The notes beneath the pieces were generated by a model. It saw only the letters and a list, made by a program, of their open reading frames with translations. It was not told the origin of the DNA and searched no databases. From Clostridiales bacterium (GTDB taxonomy: Bacteria; Bacillota; Clostridia; Oscillospirales; QAMX01): 13,723 nucleotides of DNA. The translations under genes were made by a program, and so were the position numbers. Location: NCBI GenBank assembly GCA_012514045.1, contig JAAZBA010000156.1, forward strand, positions 1 to 13,723. Reading direction: 5' to 3'. Positions within the stretch are counted from its first letter, which is position 1. Every line of letters starts with the position of its first letter. This document shows, piece by piece, positions 1 to 6,601 of the stretch.

Positions 1-173
1 CAAACCAGATAGGCATGTCAAAGGAAGATCTGGCAAGGGAGACCGCAAAAGTTTTCGGTTTCCAGCGCGCCGGCAGCCAGATAGAGCAGCTTGCCTGCGC
101 CGGCATAGCCGCCGCCGCCGACCGTGGCTTCGCTTTCATTTCCGATGACGGAAGAGTCTCATACTGCGACTGA
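1..173 (+). CDS. C-terminal fragment of a protein with a DUF3320-like end (5' end outside window)
   Basis: An open frame enters from the left edge in frame 3 and ends at TGA 171-173, giving the last 56 residues of a protein. The fragment begins NQIGMSKEDLARETAKVFGF and continues with QRAGSQIEQ, an Ala-rich helix and a short hydrophobic strand before the end at SYCD. The pattern of 'S-x-E-x-L-x-R, then a-GFQRxGSxI, then a helix and a short strand' resembles the C-terminal DUF3320 domain found at the end of large DUF4011-type superfamily 1 helicase-like proteins. That match is from memory of the family pattern and rests on about 50 residues. The gene converges on the DUF4097 gene, with a hairpin between them that may terminate both. 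Nothing upstream is visible, so neither full length nor function can be judged. Confidence 0.5.
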   Translation, partial: NQIGMSKEDLARETAKVFGFQRAGSQIEQLACAGIAAAADRGFAFISDDGRVSYCD

Positions 174-192
174 GAAGAGATTATACGCAAAA

Positions 193-224
193 GGGGCTGC
201 AGCGAATTTTTTCGCTGCAGCCCC
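193..224. terminator. CTGCAG-type hairpin, copy 1, likely terminator between convergent genes
   Basis: A perfect 14-bp stem (193-206 with 211-224) carries GGGGCTGCAGCGAA and closes on a TTTT loop. On the minus strand the stem is followed directly by TTTTGCGTAT, so it best fits a rho-independent terminator for the DUF4097 gene ending at 239. It may also stop the plus-strand gene ending at 173. The same stem core recurs at 2344, 9086 and 10814. Confidence 0.75.
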
Positions 225-238
225 ATCTGACTAAAATC

Positions 239-1201
239 TTATTTAATGCTTATCAGTATGTCACCGGTACTGGTGGTGATCTTGCATTTGCCGCCGGTTA
301 CTGTTTCAGGCACCTCAACGCGGCCTACGTCGCTTTGGGCGATAAAAACCTTTTCCGAAAGCAGGTTGCCGGTCACATTGCCGGTATCGGTGGCGACTAG
401 AAACTCCGCCCCGTCGCATTGTTCAAATCTTACATCGCCTGTGCTTCGCCGGACGGTAATCGCTTCTTCAGCAATAACGTTTTCCATTGTAATTCTGCCT
501 GTGCTTCCGTTTGAAATAACGCTTTTACAGGAAACATCCATTAGCTCTACTCTCCCGGTGTCTACATATACCCCCACATTGCCGGCGCAGTCTACAGAAC
601 GAACCACTACTTCTCCTGTCGAAACGGAAAGATCAAGCTCCCCGGCAGATATTTCTTCCGCCTGGATATTGCCTGTGTAGGTTTTGATTCGGAGCAGTCC
701 CGCGCAGGAGGCAAAGCAGGCAACATTGCCGGTGGAGGCAGAAATATAAACAGACTCAAATGTGAAATCATTTGGTATAAGGATATCTCCTGTGTTTTCT
801 TTTATGGAAAGCGCTTCGTATTCTGCCTGGGGCAGATAGACTGTGATCTCCGGCGTGCCCAAACGGAAACCAATGCAGTTATACCAGCTTTCTGTATCGA
901 GCACATTAATCGACAACGTATCATCCTGTACGGAGGCTGAAAGCTTTACATTTTTCCATTCATAAAACTCTACACTGCACTCTTCGCTGTCAGAGGGAAG
1001 AAAGATGATGTTTTCCGTATCGGAAGTGATGGAAATATTCCGAAACTCTTCGTTGACGGCAACAGTGCTGGTCTCGAACTCTCCCGTGCCGAGCGCGTAA
1101 AAATCCCAGTGAATCCGTGTCATAACACCGGCAAAAGCGAGAATCCCAATTAGAATCAGGGAAGCCGCTGTTATCAACCAGATTTTTGTGGTTTGTTTCA
1201 T
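239..1201 (-). CDS. DUF4097-family membrane-anchored beta-solenoid protein
   Basis: A 320-residue protein. Residues 8-27 form one hydrophobic N-terminal segment (signal anchor or signal peptide), so the rest probably sits outside the cytoplasm. From residue 130 to the end there are ten repeats of the form x-T-G-[DNER]-[IV]. Their glycines lie at 138, 158, 177, 196, 216, 235, 255, 274, 293 and 313, a spacing of 19-20 residues, as expected of a right-handed beta-helix of the DUF4097 'putative adhesin' family. The start ATG shares one base with the stop of the upstream DUF1700 gene (TAATG), so translation is coupled. The frame stays open further upstream to 1423, but that stretch lies inside the DUF1700 gene and has no support. 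This is the third gene of a padR-DUF1700-DUF4097 operon, an arrangement common in Firmicutes. Its molecular role is not established; an envelope or stress-sensing function is inference. Confidence 0.88.
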   Translation of the reverse strand: MKQTTKIWLITAASLILIGILAFAGVMTRIHWDFYALGTGEFETSTVAVNEEFRNISITSDTENIIFLPSDSEECSVEFYEWKNVKLSASVQDDTLSINVLDTESWYNCIGFRLGTPEITVYLPQAEYEALSIKENTGDILIPNDFTFESVYISASTGNVACFASCAGLLRIKTYTGNIQAEEISAGELDLSVSTGEVVVRSVDCAGNVGVYVDTGRVELMDVSCKSVISNGSTGRITMENVIAEEAITVRRSTGDVRFEQCDGAEFLVATDTGNVTGNLLSEKVFIAQSDVGRVEVPETVTGGKCKITTSTGDILISIK

Positions 1202-1800
1202 TATGCGTTCTCCTTTCTGATAAACAGGGATTTGATTCCAAGCGCAATCTTTTTTGTCACAATCACTGCTCCTTTGGATACTGCCTTGCAGCCAAAGAAC
1301 AGGAAAACAGACAGACCTGCAAGCACCATACCCGCGCTGATCATTACGATTGCTTGTGTCCAATCGCCTTTGCATAGGAATTTTACGCCCGCAGCTGCAC
1401 CTACGAGAGCGCTGGCAATACAAGATAATTCAACTGCCCACAGAGATAGTATGACAGCCCAGATTACAATATATACGGAAAGGAATATGACAAACGTAGT
1501 AATCAGCAGGGGGAACCAAACCGGAAAGCCCAGGATCAGCAATATAATCTCAAATACCATCAAACGCCGCTTCGGTTTTATCCGCTCCTTCACAAGCTTG
1601 GGAAGAGGAATTTCCGCTACTATCTGGGACACGATTTTATCTACAGAACCGATTTCAGCTACTGCATCTTCTTCTGAAAGACCGTCTTCCACTTTGTCAT
1701 TGATCATCTCTTCATAGAATGTCAGGCACTCCGCAACATCATCCTGCGGCAGACCGCTCAGTCCTTCCCGTAGCCGGACAAGAAAATCATTTTTATTCAT
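1201..1800 (-). CDS. DUF1700 / HAAS-domain membrane protein
   Basis: A 199-residue protein starting MNKNDFLVRLREGLSGLPQD. Residues 1-65 form the helical HAAS/DUF1700 signature: the L-x-x-L-P start, then FYEEMINDKVEDGLSEEDAV and a short 'EIGS' turn. Residues 82-137 hold two or three hydrophobic membrane segments, and residues 148-172 hold another. The C-terminus is short and basic. The gene overlaps padR by 8 bases at its start and DUF4097 by 1 base at its end, so all three should be made together. In related Firmicutes the cytoplasmic HAAS domain occurs in PadR-linked membrane proteins and is thought to bind or sense partner proteins; the ligand is unknown. Family assignment is firm, function is not. 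Confidence 0.88.
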   Translation of the reverse strand: MNKNDFLVRLREGLSGLPQDDVAECLTFYEEMINDKVEDGLSEEDAVAEIGSVDKIVSQIVAEIPLPKLVKERIKPKRRLMVFEIILLILGFPVWFPLLITTFVIFLSVYIVIWAVILSLWAVELSCIASALVGAAAGVKFLCKGDWTQAIVMISAGMVLAGLSVFLFFGCKAVSKGAVIVTKKIALGIKSLFIRKENA

Positions 1801-2113
1801 TATGGTGATCCTCCTTGGTTACGAATTGATAGATCGACATGATCTGTTTCCATTCTTCCTTGAAATCCTCAATCCGTTTTAATCCCGCATTGGTAATGTG
1901 GTAATACTTTCGGAGTCTGCCGCCGTGTTCCGCACTTCGGACAGTCAGCATACCAGCCGTTTCAAGTCGTTTGAGAATGGTATATAAAGTTGATTCGGAC
2001 AGTTTGACATAAGGCTTTATATCTTTGATGATCTTGTAGCCGTATGAGGCTTCATTCTTAATCGCGGCCAGAACACATACGTCTAAGAATCCACGCTTCA
2101 ACTGAATGTCCAT
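1793..2113 (-). CDS. PadR-family transcriptional regulator
   Basis: A small winged-helix regulator of 106 residues, MDIQLKRGFLDVCVLAAIKN. It shows the PadR core: helix 1 (LDVCVLAAI), SYGYKI, the recognition segment LSESTLYTILKRLETAGML, and a wing with GGRLRKYYHIT. A C-terminal helix (ERIEDF-type, then EEWKQIMSIY) fits the short dimerisation helix of the PadR-s2 subfamily. Two ATGs are adjacent, at 2116-2114 and 2113-2111. The second lies 6 nt after the AAAGGAGG site (2121-2128) and is preferred; the first would be only 3 nt away. The product probably represses its own operon with DUF1700 and DUF4097, since a palindrome covers the -10 box. The ligand or signal is not evident. Confidence 0.9.
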   Translation of the reverse strand: MDIQLKRGFLDVCVLAAIKNEASYGYKIIKDIKPYVKLSESTLYTILKRLETAGMLTVRSAEHGGRLRKYYHITNAGLKRIEDFKEEWKQIMSIYQFVTKEDHHNE

Positions 2114-2127
2114 CATATACCTCCTTT

Positions 2128-2148
2128 CGTGTAATACATCATAACACG
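2128..2148. promoter_or_regulatory. Candidate PadR operator overlapping the -10 box
   Basis: A 21-bp imperfect palindrome has perfect CGTGT/ACACG outer arms and further matched bases inside (14 of 21 positions equal their own reverse complement). It covers the -10 box and the predicted start of transcription. A second overlapping dyad, AATAC-N13-GTATT, spans 2133-2155. PadR proteins typically bind dyads with ATGT/ACAT half-sites over the promoters of their own operons; binding here is inferred from position and symmetry only. Confidence 0.45.
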
Positions 2149-2166
2149 TAGTATTGTTTTTGTCAA
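2138..2166 (-). promoter_or_regulatory. Sigma-A promoter of the padR operon
   Basis: Read on the minus strand, TTGACA (2161-2166) is a perfect -35 box, followed by a 17-nt spacer and TATGAT (2138-2143). Transcription would start near 2131, leaving a leader of about 17 nt that carries the AAAGGAGG ribosome binding site. Confidence 0.8.
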
Positions 2167-2195
2167 TAGTTTTTTGAAAATTAACAGAAATATTT

Positions 2196-2236
2196 AAAGC
2201 TCAAAGGGTCAATTCAACGGATTTCCTTTGAGCTTT
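2196..2236. repeat. 12-bp inverted repeat in the ilvE-padR intergenic region
   Basis: AAAGCTCAAAGG (2196-2207) pairs perfectly with CCTTTGAGCTTT (2225-2236) around a 17-nt loop. It lies upstream of the padR promoter and downstream of ilvE. There is no run of T after either side, so it is a weak candidate for a classical terminator. It could be a second stop after ilvE, a regulator site or a relic. Confidence 0.5.
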
Positions 2237-2259
2237 ATTGTACTGTTTGCAATAGCTTT

Positions 2260-2339
2260 GCGGTATATATCCCTCTATTATTCTGCAGTTTAGACGCATG
2301 TATGCGTCATGCAAACGCGAACATCGGGGGGATATACGC
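2260..2339. repeat. GACGCA/TGCGTC palindromic element, copy A
   Basis: The centre is GACGCA-TGTA-TGCGTC (2293-2308). The outer arms GCGGTATATATCCCTC (2260-2275) and GGGGGGATATACGC (2326-2339) are imperfect inverted complements, so the 80-bp unit could fold as a long arm with a central hairpin. The central palindrome, the following CATGCAAACGCG and the GGGGATA-type right arm all have counterparts at 12648-12711. No ORF of its own was seen. Its right arm abuts the CTGCAG hairpin that follows ilvE. Confidence 0.5.
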
Positions 2340-2343
2340 AAAC

Positions 2344-2375
2344 GGAGCTGCAGCGAAAAAATTCGCTGCAGCCCT
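2344..2375 (-). terminator. CTGCAG-type hairpin, copy 2, likely terminator of ilvE
   Basis: GCTGCAGCGAA (2347-2357) pairs perfectly with TTCGCTGCAGC (2362-2372) around a 4-nt loop. One mismatch and two more pairs extend the stem to 2344-2375. On the minus strand it lies 26 nt after the ilvE stop and is followed by GTTTGCGTATATC, closely matching the sequence after copy 1 (TTTTGCGTATAATC). Confidence 0.7.
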
Positions 2376-2401
2376 GGGTTTTATATACGTTTATGTTTTA
2401 T

Positions 2402-3466
2402 TTAAATCTTAACGATCCATCCGAAGGGGTCTTCGATTCTGCCCCACTGTATGCCGGTGAGGGTGTCATAAATTTTTTGTGTCAGCTCGCCGATCTTGAA
2501 ATCGGAGATTGTGATGTGCCTGCCCTCGTAGCAGAGCTCGCCGACGGGGGAAATAACCGCCGCTGTGCCTGTGCCGAACACTTCCTCTAGCGTTCCGTTG
2601 TCGGCGGCTTCCATAACCTCGGCGATGGAAATCCTGCGCTCGGATACCGGTACGTCCCAGTACTTGAGAAGCTCTATTGTGGATTTTCTTGTGATGCCCG
2701 GGAGGATAGAGCCGCCAAGAGCGGGGGTAATAACTTCGCCGTTTATCTTGAAGAAGACGTTCATCGTGCCCACTTCCTCAACATACTTTCTCTCGGCGCC
2801 GTCGAGCCAGAGAACCTGGGAATATCCCAGCTTCGCTGCCTTTTCCTGAGCGGCCAGGGAGATGGCATAGTTCGCGGCAGCCTTTGTAAAGCCTGTTCCG
2901 CCTGCGCTTGCTCTTGAATATTCGTCCTCAACGTAGATCTTAACGGGATTTACGCCCTCGGCGTAGTAAGCGCCTACGGGGGAGAGGATTATTATAAACT
3001 TATACGTATCTGAGGGGTGTACGCCGACGCCCACGTCTGTGGCGATGACGAAGGGACGGATGTAGAGGCTTGTCTCGTAGCTGTGGGGGACCCAGTCGGC
3101 GTCAACGGCTACAAGCTCCTTGATAGCCTGAAGGGCGTCCTCCTCGGGAATGTAGGGGATGCAGAGACGCTCGTCGGAGCGGTTGAGGCGGCGTATGTTC
3201 TCCATGGGACGGAAGAGGACTATGGAGCCGTCGTCTTCTCTTCTGTAGGCTTTCATGCCTTCAAAGGTCTCTTGGGCGTAGTGGAAGCACATTGTGGCGG
3301 GATCCATCTCCAGTGGACCGTAGGGAACTATTCTCGCGTCGTGCCAGCCTTTGCCTCGGGTATAGTCCATAATGAACATGTGGTCTGTAAAGTATCTGCC
3401 AAAACCTAAGGATGACTCGTCGGGCTTCGCCTTGGGAGCCTTTGTAAGTATTTTTTTGATCTCCAT
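2402..3466 (-). CDS. ilvE: Branched-chain-amino-acid aminotransferase
   Basis: A PLP-dependent fold-type IV aminotransferase of 354 residues, the long (about 350 aa) BCAT form rather than the roughly 300-residue E. coli IlvE form. It moves the amino group between glutamate and the 2-keto acids of Leu, Ile and Val in the cytoplasm. Visible marks are MCFHYAQETFEGMKAYR (59-75), RPFVIATD (137-144), the PLP lysine K195 in GGTGFTKAAANYAISL, EVGTMNVFF (232-240) with the conserved glutamate, and GSILPGITRKS before a GTGTAAVISPVG phosphate-side loop near the C-terminus. It starts 29 nt after the stop of the PRPP synthetase gene and is probably co-transcribed with it. The ribosome site is an AGGAAAG-type purine run before ATG 3466. 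A hairpin at 2344-2375 ends the unit. Confidence 0.95.
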   Translation of the reverse strand: MEIKKILTKAPKAKPDESSLGFGRYFTDHMFIMDYTRGKGWHDARIVPYGPLEMDPATMCFHYAQETFEGMKAYRREDDGSIVLFRPMENIRRLNRSDERLCIPYIPEEDALQAIKELVAVDADWVPHSYETSLYIRPFVIATDVGVGVHPSDTYKFIIILSPVGAYYAEGVNPVKIYVEDEYSRASAGGTGFTKAAANYAISLAAQEKAAKLGYSQVLWLDGAERKYVEEVGTMNVFFKINGEVITPALGGSILPGITRKSTIELLKYWDVPVSERRISIAEVMEAADNGTLEEVFGTGTAAVISPVGELCYEGRHITISDFKIGELTQKIYDTLTGIQWGRIEDPFGWIVKI

Positions 3467-3495
3467 TGTTTCTTTCCTTTCCTGCGTTTATAACT

Positions 3496-4680
3496 TTAAT
3501 CTGCCATGCCTATCTCGCCTCTGGCATGGCGGGCAAGGAGGTTGCGGATTCGTTGGGATGGGTCGAGGATATGGCTGATGGACATATCGTGGTTGAGAAT
3601 GTTGATTATGTGGGCGATGTACTTTGACATGTCAACCTCACGATACCAGCTACGGGAGAGAAGCTCCGGTGTGCGGTAGATGAGATTTGTGGTGAAAACG
3701 TAGTCGAACAGACCATTTGCGTAGGCTTCGTCGAACGCCTGGAGGCCTTCGGTGAAAAGTCCGAAGGTGGAGCAGGCAAAAATCCTTCTCGCGCCTCTGG
3801 CCTTGAGCTGGGTGCAGATGTCAAGCATGGAGTCACCGGAGGCGATCATGTCGTCTACGATGATAACATCTTTTCCCTCAACGTTGTCACCCAGGAATAC
3901 GTGAGCCACGATAGGGTTCTTTCCGTTTACAATGCGGGTGTAGTCGCGCTGCTTATAAAACATACCCAGATCCAAACCCAGCACCGAAGAATAATAGGTG
4001 CAGCGGAACATGGCGCCCTCGTCGGGGGATATAACCATGAGGTTGTCGCGATCAACCTTGATGTCGGGGACGTTGTTGAGAAGTGCCTTGCACATCTGAT
4101 ATGTGGGCATTACATTTTCGAAGCCGGAGAGGGGGATGGCGTTCTGGACTCTGGCATCATGGGCGTCGAAGGTTATTATATTGGAAACACCCATGCGTTC
4201 GAGCTCCTGAAGCGCTATGGCGCAGTCAAGAGACTCTCGCATGCTGCGCTTGTGCTGTCTTCCCTCATAAAGCATCGTCATGATGACGGTAATACGTCTC
4301 GCTTTGCCGCCTACGGCGCCGATAATTCGCTTGAGGTCCTGATAATGCTCATCCGGACTCATTGGAACCTGTACCCCGTACTGTGTATATGTCACTCCGT
4401 AGTTAAACACGTCGGCAATAATAAAGATATCGTGACCGCGCACGGTCTGTTTTACAATTGCCTTCGCTTCGCCTGTGCCGAATCGGGGATTTGACACACC
4501 GACCTTGTAGCTGTCTCTGAGATATCCGCCGGTAAGTGCCTGAGGAATTCCGTGGAGTTCCTGCCGCCAGGTTGTTATGTAGTGGTCTACGCTGTCAAGA
4601 AGCCCTTCGCTTCCGTTCATACCAATGATTCCAAGCGCGCCAACCGGCATGGTGTACAAATCCTCATAAGCCTCGGCCAT
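3496..4680 (-). CDS. Ribose-phosphate pyrophosphokinase, long divergent type
   Basis: Predicted to make PRPP from ribose 5-phosphate and ATP, feeding purine, pyrimidine, His and Trp synthesis. From the ATG at 4680 the protein has 394 residues; bacterial Prs is usually about 310-320. The PRPP-binding loop is clear at 271-285 (DVIIVDDMIASGDSM). FDAHDAR (171-177) stands where typical Prs has its DLHA metal/ATP motif. LYEGRQHKRS (138-147) replaces the usual Y-x-RQDRK flexible-loop motif. An extra N-terminal section and an extended C-terminal tail account for the length. This start has GGGAG at 4690-4694, 9 nt upstream; an earlier in-frame ATG at 4701 has no ribosome site. It heads a two-gene unit with ilvE. 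Such long Prs-like proteins are known in Clostridia. Activity is likely but not proven, so I leave the symbol blank. Confidence 0.85.
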   Translation of the reverse strand: MAEAYEDLYTMPVGALGIIGMNGSEGLLDSVDHYITTWRQELHGIPQALTGGYLRDSYKVGVSNPRFGTGEAKAIVKQTVRGHDIFIIADVFNYGVTYTQYGVQVPMSPDEHYQDLKRIIGAVGGKARRITVIMTMLYEGRQHKRSMRESLDCAIALQELERMGVSNIITFDAHDARVQNAIPLSGFENVMPTYQMCKALLNNVPDIKVDRDNLMVISPDEGAMFRCTYYSSVLGLDLGMFYKQRDYTRIVNGKNPIVAHVFLGDNVEGKDVIIVDDMIASGDSMLDICTQLKARGARRIFACSTFGLFTEGLQAFDEAYANGLFDYVFTTNLIYRTPELLSRSWYREVDMSKYIAHIINILNHDMSISHILDPSQRIRNLLARHARGEIGMAD

Positions 4681-4771
4681 TCCTATCATCTCCCATTTCA
4701 TAAATTCGTTTTAAAGCGGAATGCAATGCGACACTTTTTACGCGCCGCTTTGCATATCTTTCCTTATATAT

Positions 4772-4800
4772 ATCATACCACATTTATTTCCTTCTTTCAA
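4772..4800 (-). promoter_or_regulatory. Promoter of the PRPP synthetase-ilvE unit
   Basis: On the minus strand TTGAAA (4795-4800), a 17-nt spacer and TATGAT (4772-4777) make a good sigma-A promoter. The predicted leader is about 85 nt. Within it AAAGCGG (4713-4719 on the plus strand) pairs with CCGCTTT (4745-4751), a 7-bp stem with a 25-nt loop that may be incidental. Confidence 0.65.
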
Positions 4801-4842
4801 TAACGCCGGACCTTATTATTGCACAAAATTTCACAAAACTAC

Positions 4843-4871
4843 TTGTGTTATCATGACAGAAAGAGTATAAT
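4843..4871 (+). promoter_or_regulatory. Promoter of the AEC transporter operon
   Basis: TTGTGT (4843-4848), a 17-nt spacer and a perfect TATAAT (4866-4871) sit about 50 nt upstream of the GTG start at 4922. It is divergent from the PRPP synthetase promoter, and the two -35 boxes are about 43 nt apart. Confidence 0.65.
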
Positions 4872-4921
4872 ATATATGTGTTCATGCGCCCAGAGATAAC
4901 ATTGCGAAGGGATTATCGACT

Positions 4922-5872
4922 GTGGAAAATTTTCTTTTTTCAATAAACGCCATTCTGCCCCTGTTCATGATTATGGCCATCGGTTTCGTGCTGAAAAGGA
5001 CAAAGGTGGCAAACGACGCATTCTTCTACATAGCCAACAAGATATCCTTCAAGCTGCTTCTGCCTGTGATGCTCTTCCTGAATATATACGATACAAGAAC
5101 AAGAGAGGATATATACGACGCCCGCTATGTCCTGATTGCCGCCGGAGGCATTGTCATTGTGACAGCGCTGCTCATGATAATAATTCCGAAGCTGGTGCCG
5201 GATAAAAGAAAAATCGGTGTGATTATCCAGGGTATCGTGCGCTCAAATTTCCTTCTCTTCGCCGTGCCGGTGGTGAGAAACATGTTCGGAGAAGAGGAGC
5301 TTTGGACGACCTCTTCCCTGCTGCCGGTTATCGTGCCTCTATTCAATATTCTGGCGGTCATTGTCCTGAGTGTATATCTCAACGAAGGGATGCACAAGGG
5401 GATGCTGAAAAAGACGATCCTTGACATAATAAAAAACCCCCTCATCATCGGATCTCTTGTGTCCTACGGGATCATCTTTTTGAAAATCGAAATCTCCGAG
5501 GTTCTTTACACCTGTATGAAGGACATCGCCGGTATGGCCACGCCTCTGGCGCTTATCTCTCTGGGCGGCACGCTTAAGTTTTCAAGCATCAGGGAAAACA
5601 TGAAGTACATCGTTATGACCTGCTTCGGAAAGCTTGTTATGATGCCGGCATTGATTCTCCCTGTCGCTATAGCCTTAGGCTACAGAGGCAGCACAATCGG
5701 CGCCCTTTTAGCCCTTTTAGGCTCTCCCATCGCCGTCTCAAGCTACGTGATGAGCGAGCAATCGGGAAATGACGGTGAACTGGCAGCTCAGCTTATCGCA
5801 TTCTCCACCGCCGCCAGCGTTGTTACCATGTTTCTGTGGATATTTTCACTTCGCTCTTTAGGCTATCTGTAA
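4922..5872 (+). CDS. AEC (auxin efflux carrier) family transporter
   Basis: A 316-residue integral membrane protein with about ten hydrophobic segments in two groups of five (roughly 5-24, 40-56, 68-90, 98-118, 132-152, then 168-188, 203-218, 228-250, 256-275, 288-312). Family-typical features are ISFKLLLPVMLF in the second helix, KNPLIIGS (171-178) opening the second half, MATPLALISLGG (205-216), and GSPIAVSSYVMSEQ (267-280). Members of the family move organic anions such as malate, malonate or 2-keto acids; the substrate here cannot be read from sequence. The start is GTG with AAGGGA 9 nt upstream; no in-frame ATG nearby has a better site. It is the first gene of a four-gene unit, 25 nt before the esterase gene, so the two products may handle linked compounds. 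Confidence 0.9.
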   Translation: MENFLFSINAILPLFMIMAIGFVLKRTKVANDAFFYIANKISFKLLLPVMLFLNIYDTRTREDIYDARYVLIAAGGIVIVTALLMIIIPKLVPDKRKIGVIIQGIVRSNFLLFAVPVVRNMFGEEELWTTSSLLPVIVPLFNILAVIVLSVYLNEGMHKGMLKKTILDIIKNPLIIGSLVSYGIIFLKIEISEVLYTCMKDIAGMATPLALISLGGTLKFSSIRENMKYIVMTCFGKLVMMPALILPVAIALGYRGSTIGALLALLGSPIAVSSYVMSEQSGNDGELAAQLIAFSTAASVVTMFLWIFSLRSLGYL

Positions 5873-5897
5873 TTAAATCTACACGGAGGTACGAATC

Positions 5898-6599
5898 ATG
5901 TTTATAAACCAGAATTTCTTTTCAACCTCAATCGGCATGGCAGTCGCAGTGAACATAATCCTGCCTGAGGGCTACAAAGCCGGCGACGGCACGAAGACAC
6001 TTTACCTTCTGCATGGCCACTCCGACGACTATACAGCCTGGTCCAGATATACCTCAATCGAGCGCTACGCAAGAGAAGCGGGTATCGCCGTTGTAATGCC
6101 GGCGGCGGACAAAAGCTTCTATCTGAACATAATAGAGGGTTGGCCTTACTGGACTTATATATCCGATGAGCTTCCGAAAGTTATCCGCAACGTCTACGGA
6201 CTTTCCGACAAAAAAGAGGATAATTTCGTTGCGGGACTCAGCATGGGCGGCTACGGCGCCATGCGTCACGCCCTTGTATACCCCGATCGCTACTTCGCAG
6301 TGGGCTCCTTCTCCGGAGCGCTGGACATACTGCGCCATGATAGATTCGCTGATGTAAAGAATACCGACGGCGACCTTTTCTGGCTGCTTAAGAAGCACTT
6401 CGCGGAAAAGACGGAGCTTCCGAGAATTTATCAGTATATCGGCCGTCAGGATTTCCTTTACGACTCAAACACCCGCTTCCAGGATCTGCTCCGCGACCTG
6501 TCAATTCCCTCCGAGTATGTTGAGGAGGACGGCGACCACGCCTGGCGGTACTGGGACGAGCAGGTAAAGAAATTCATACCCTGGGCTCTGGAGAAATAA
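5898..6599 (+). CDS. Alpha/beta-hydrolase esterase (tributyrin-esterase / esterase D type)
   Basis: A 233-residue cytoplasmic serine hydrolase without a signal peptide. The oxyanion segment LLHGHSDDYTAW is at 37-48, the nucleophile S115 is in the elbow GLSMGGYGA (113-121), the probable acid D185 is in GRQDFLYD, and the catalytic H214 is in GDHAWRYWD. The family (EstA/tributyrin esterase, related to S-formylglutathione hydrolases and mycolyl-transferase folds) cleaves short-chain acyl or aryl esters; the natural substrate is unknown. The ATG has GGAGG 9 nt upstream. The stop is only 2 nt before the NUDIX gene start, so they form one operon. Confidence 0.9.
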   Translation: MFINQNFFSTSIGMAVAVNIILPEGYKAGDGTKTLYLLHGHSDDYTAWSRYTSIERYAREAGIAVVMPAADKSFYLNIIEGWPYWTYISDELPKVIRNVYGLSDKKEDNFVAGLSMGGYGAMRHALVYPDRYFAVGSFSGALDILRHDRFADVKNTDGDLFWLLKKHFAEKTELPRIYQYIGRQDFLYDSNTRFQDLLRDLSIPSEYVEEDGDHAWRYWDEQVKKFIPWALEK

Positions 6600-6601
6600 C
6601 G

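Noticed and set aside
246..680. A 144-codon plus-strand open frame
   Set aside because: It is antisense to the DUF4097 repeats. Its Thr/Ser/Pro-rich product merely mirrors the repeat on the other strand.
1202..1423. N-terminal extension of the DUF4097 frame
   Set aside because: It lies wholly within the DUF1700 gene. The ATG at 1201 has the expected signal-anchor start and TAATG coupling.
4681..4701. Upstream ATG at 4701 for the PRPP synthetase
   Set aside because: There is no ribosome site before it, while GGGAG is well placed for the ATG at 4680.
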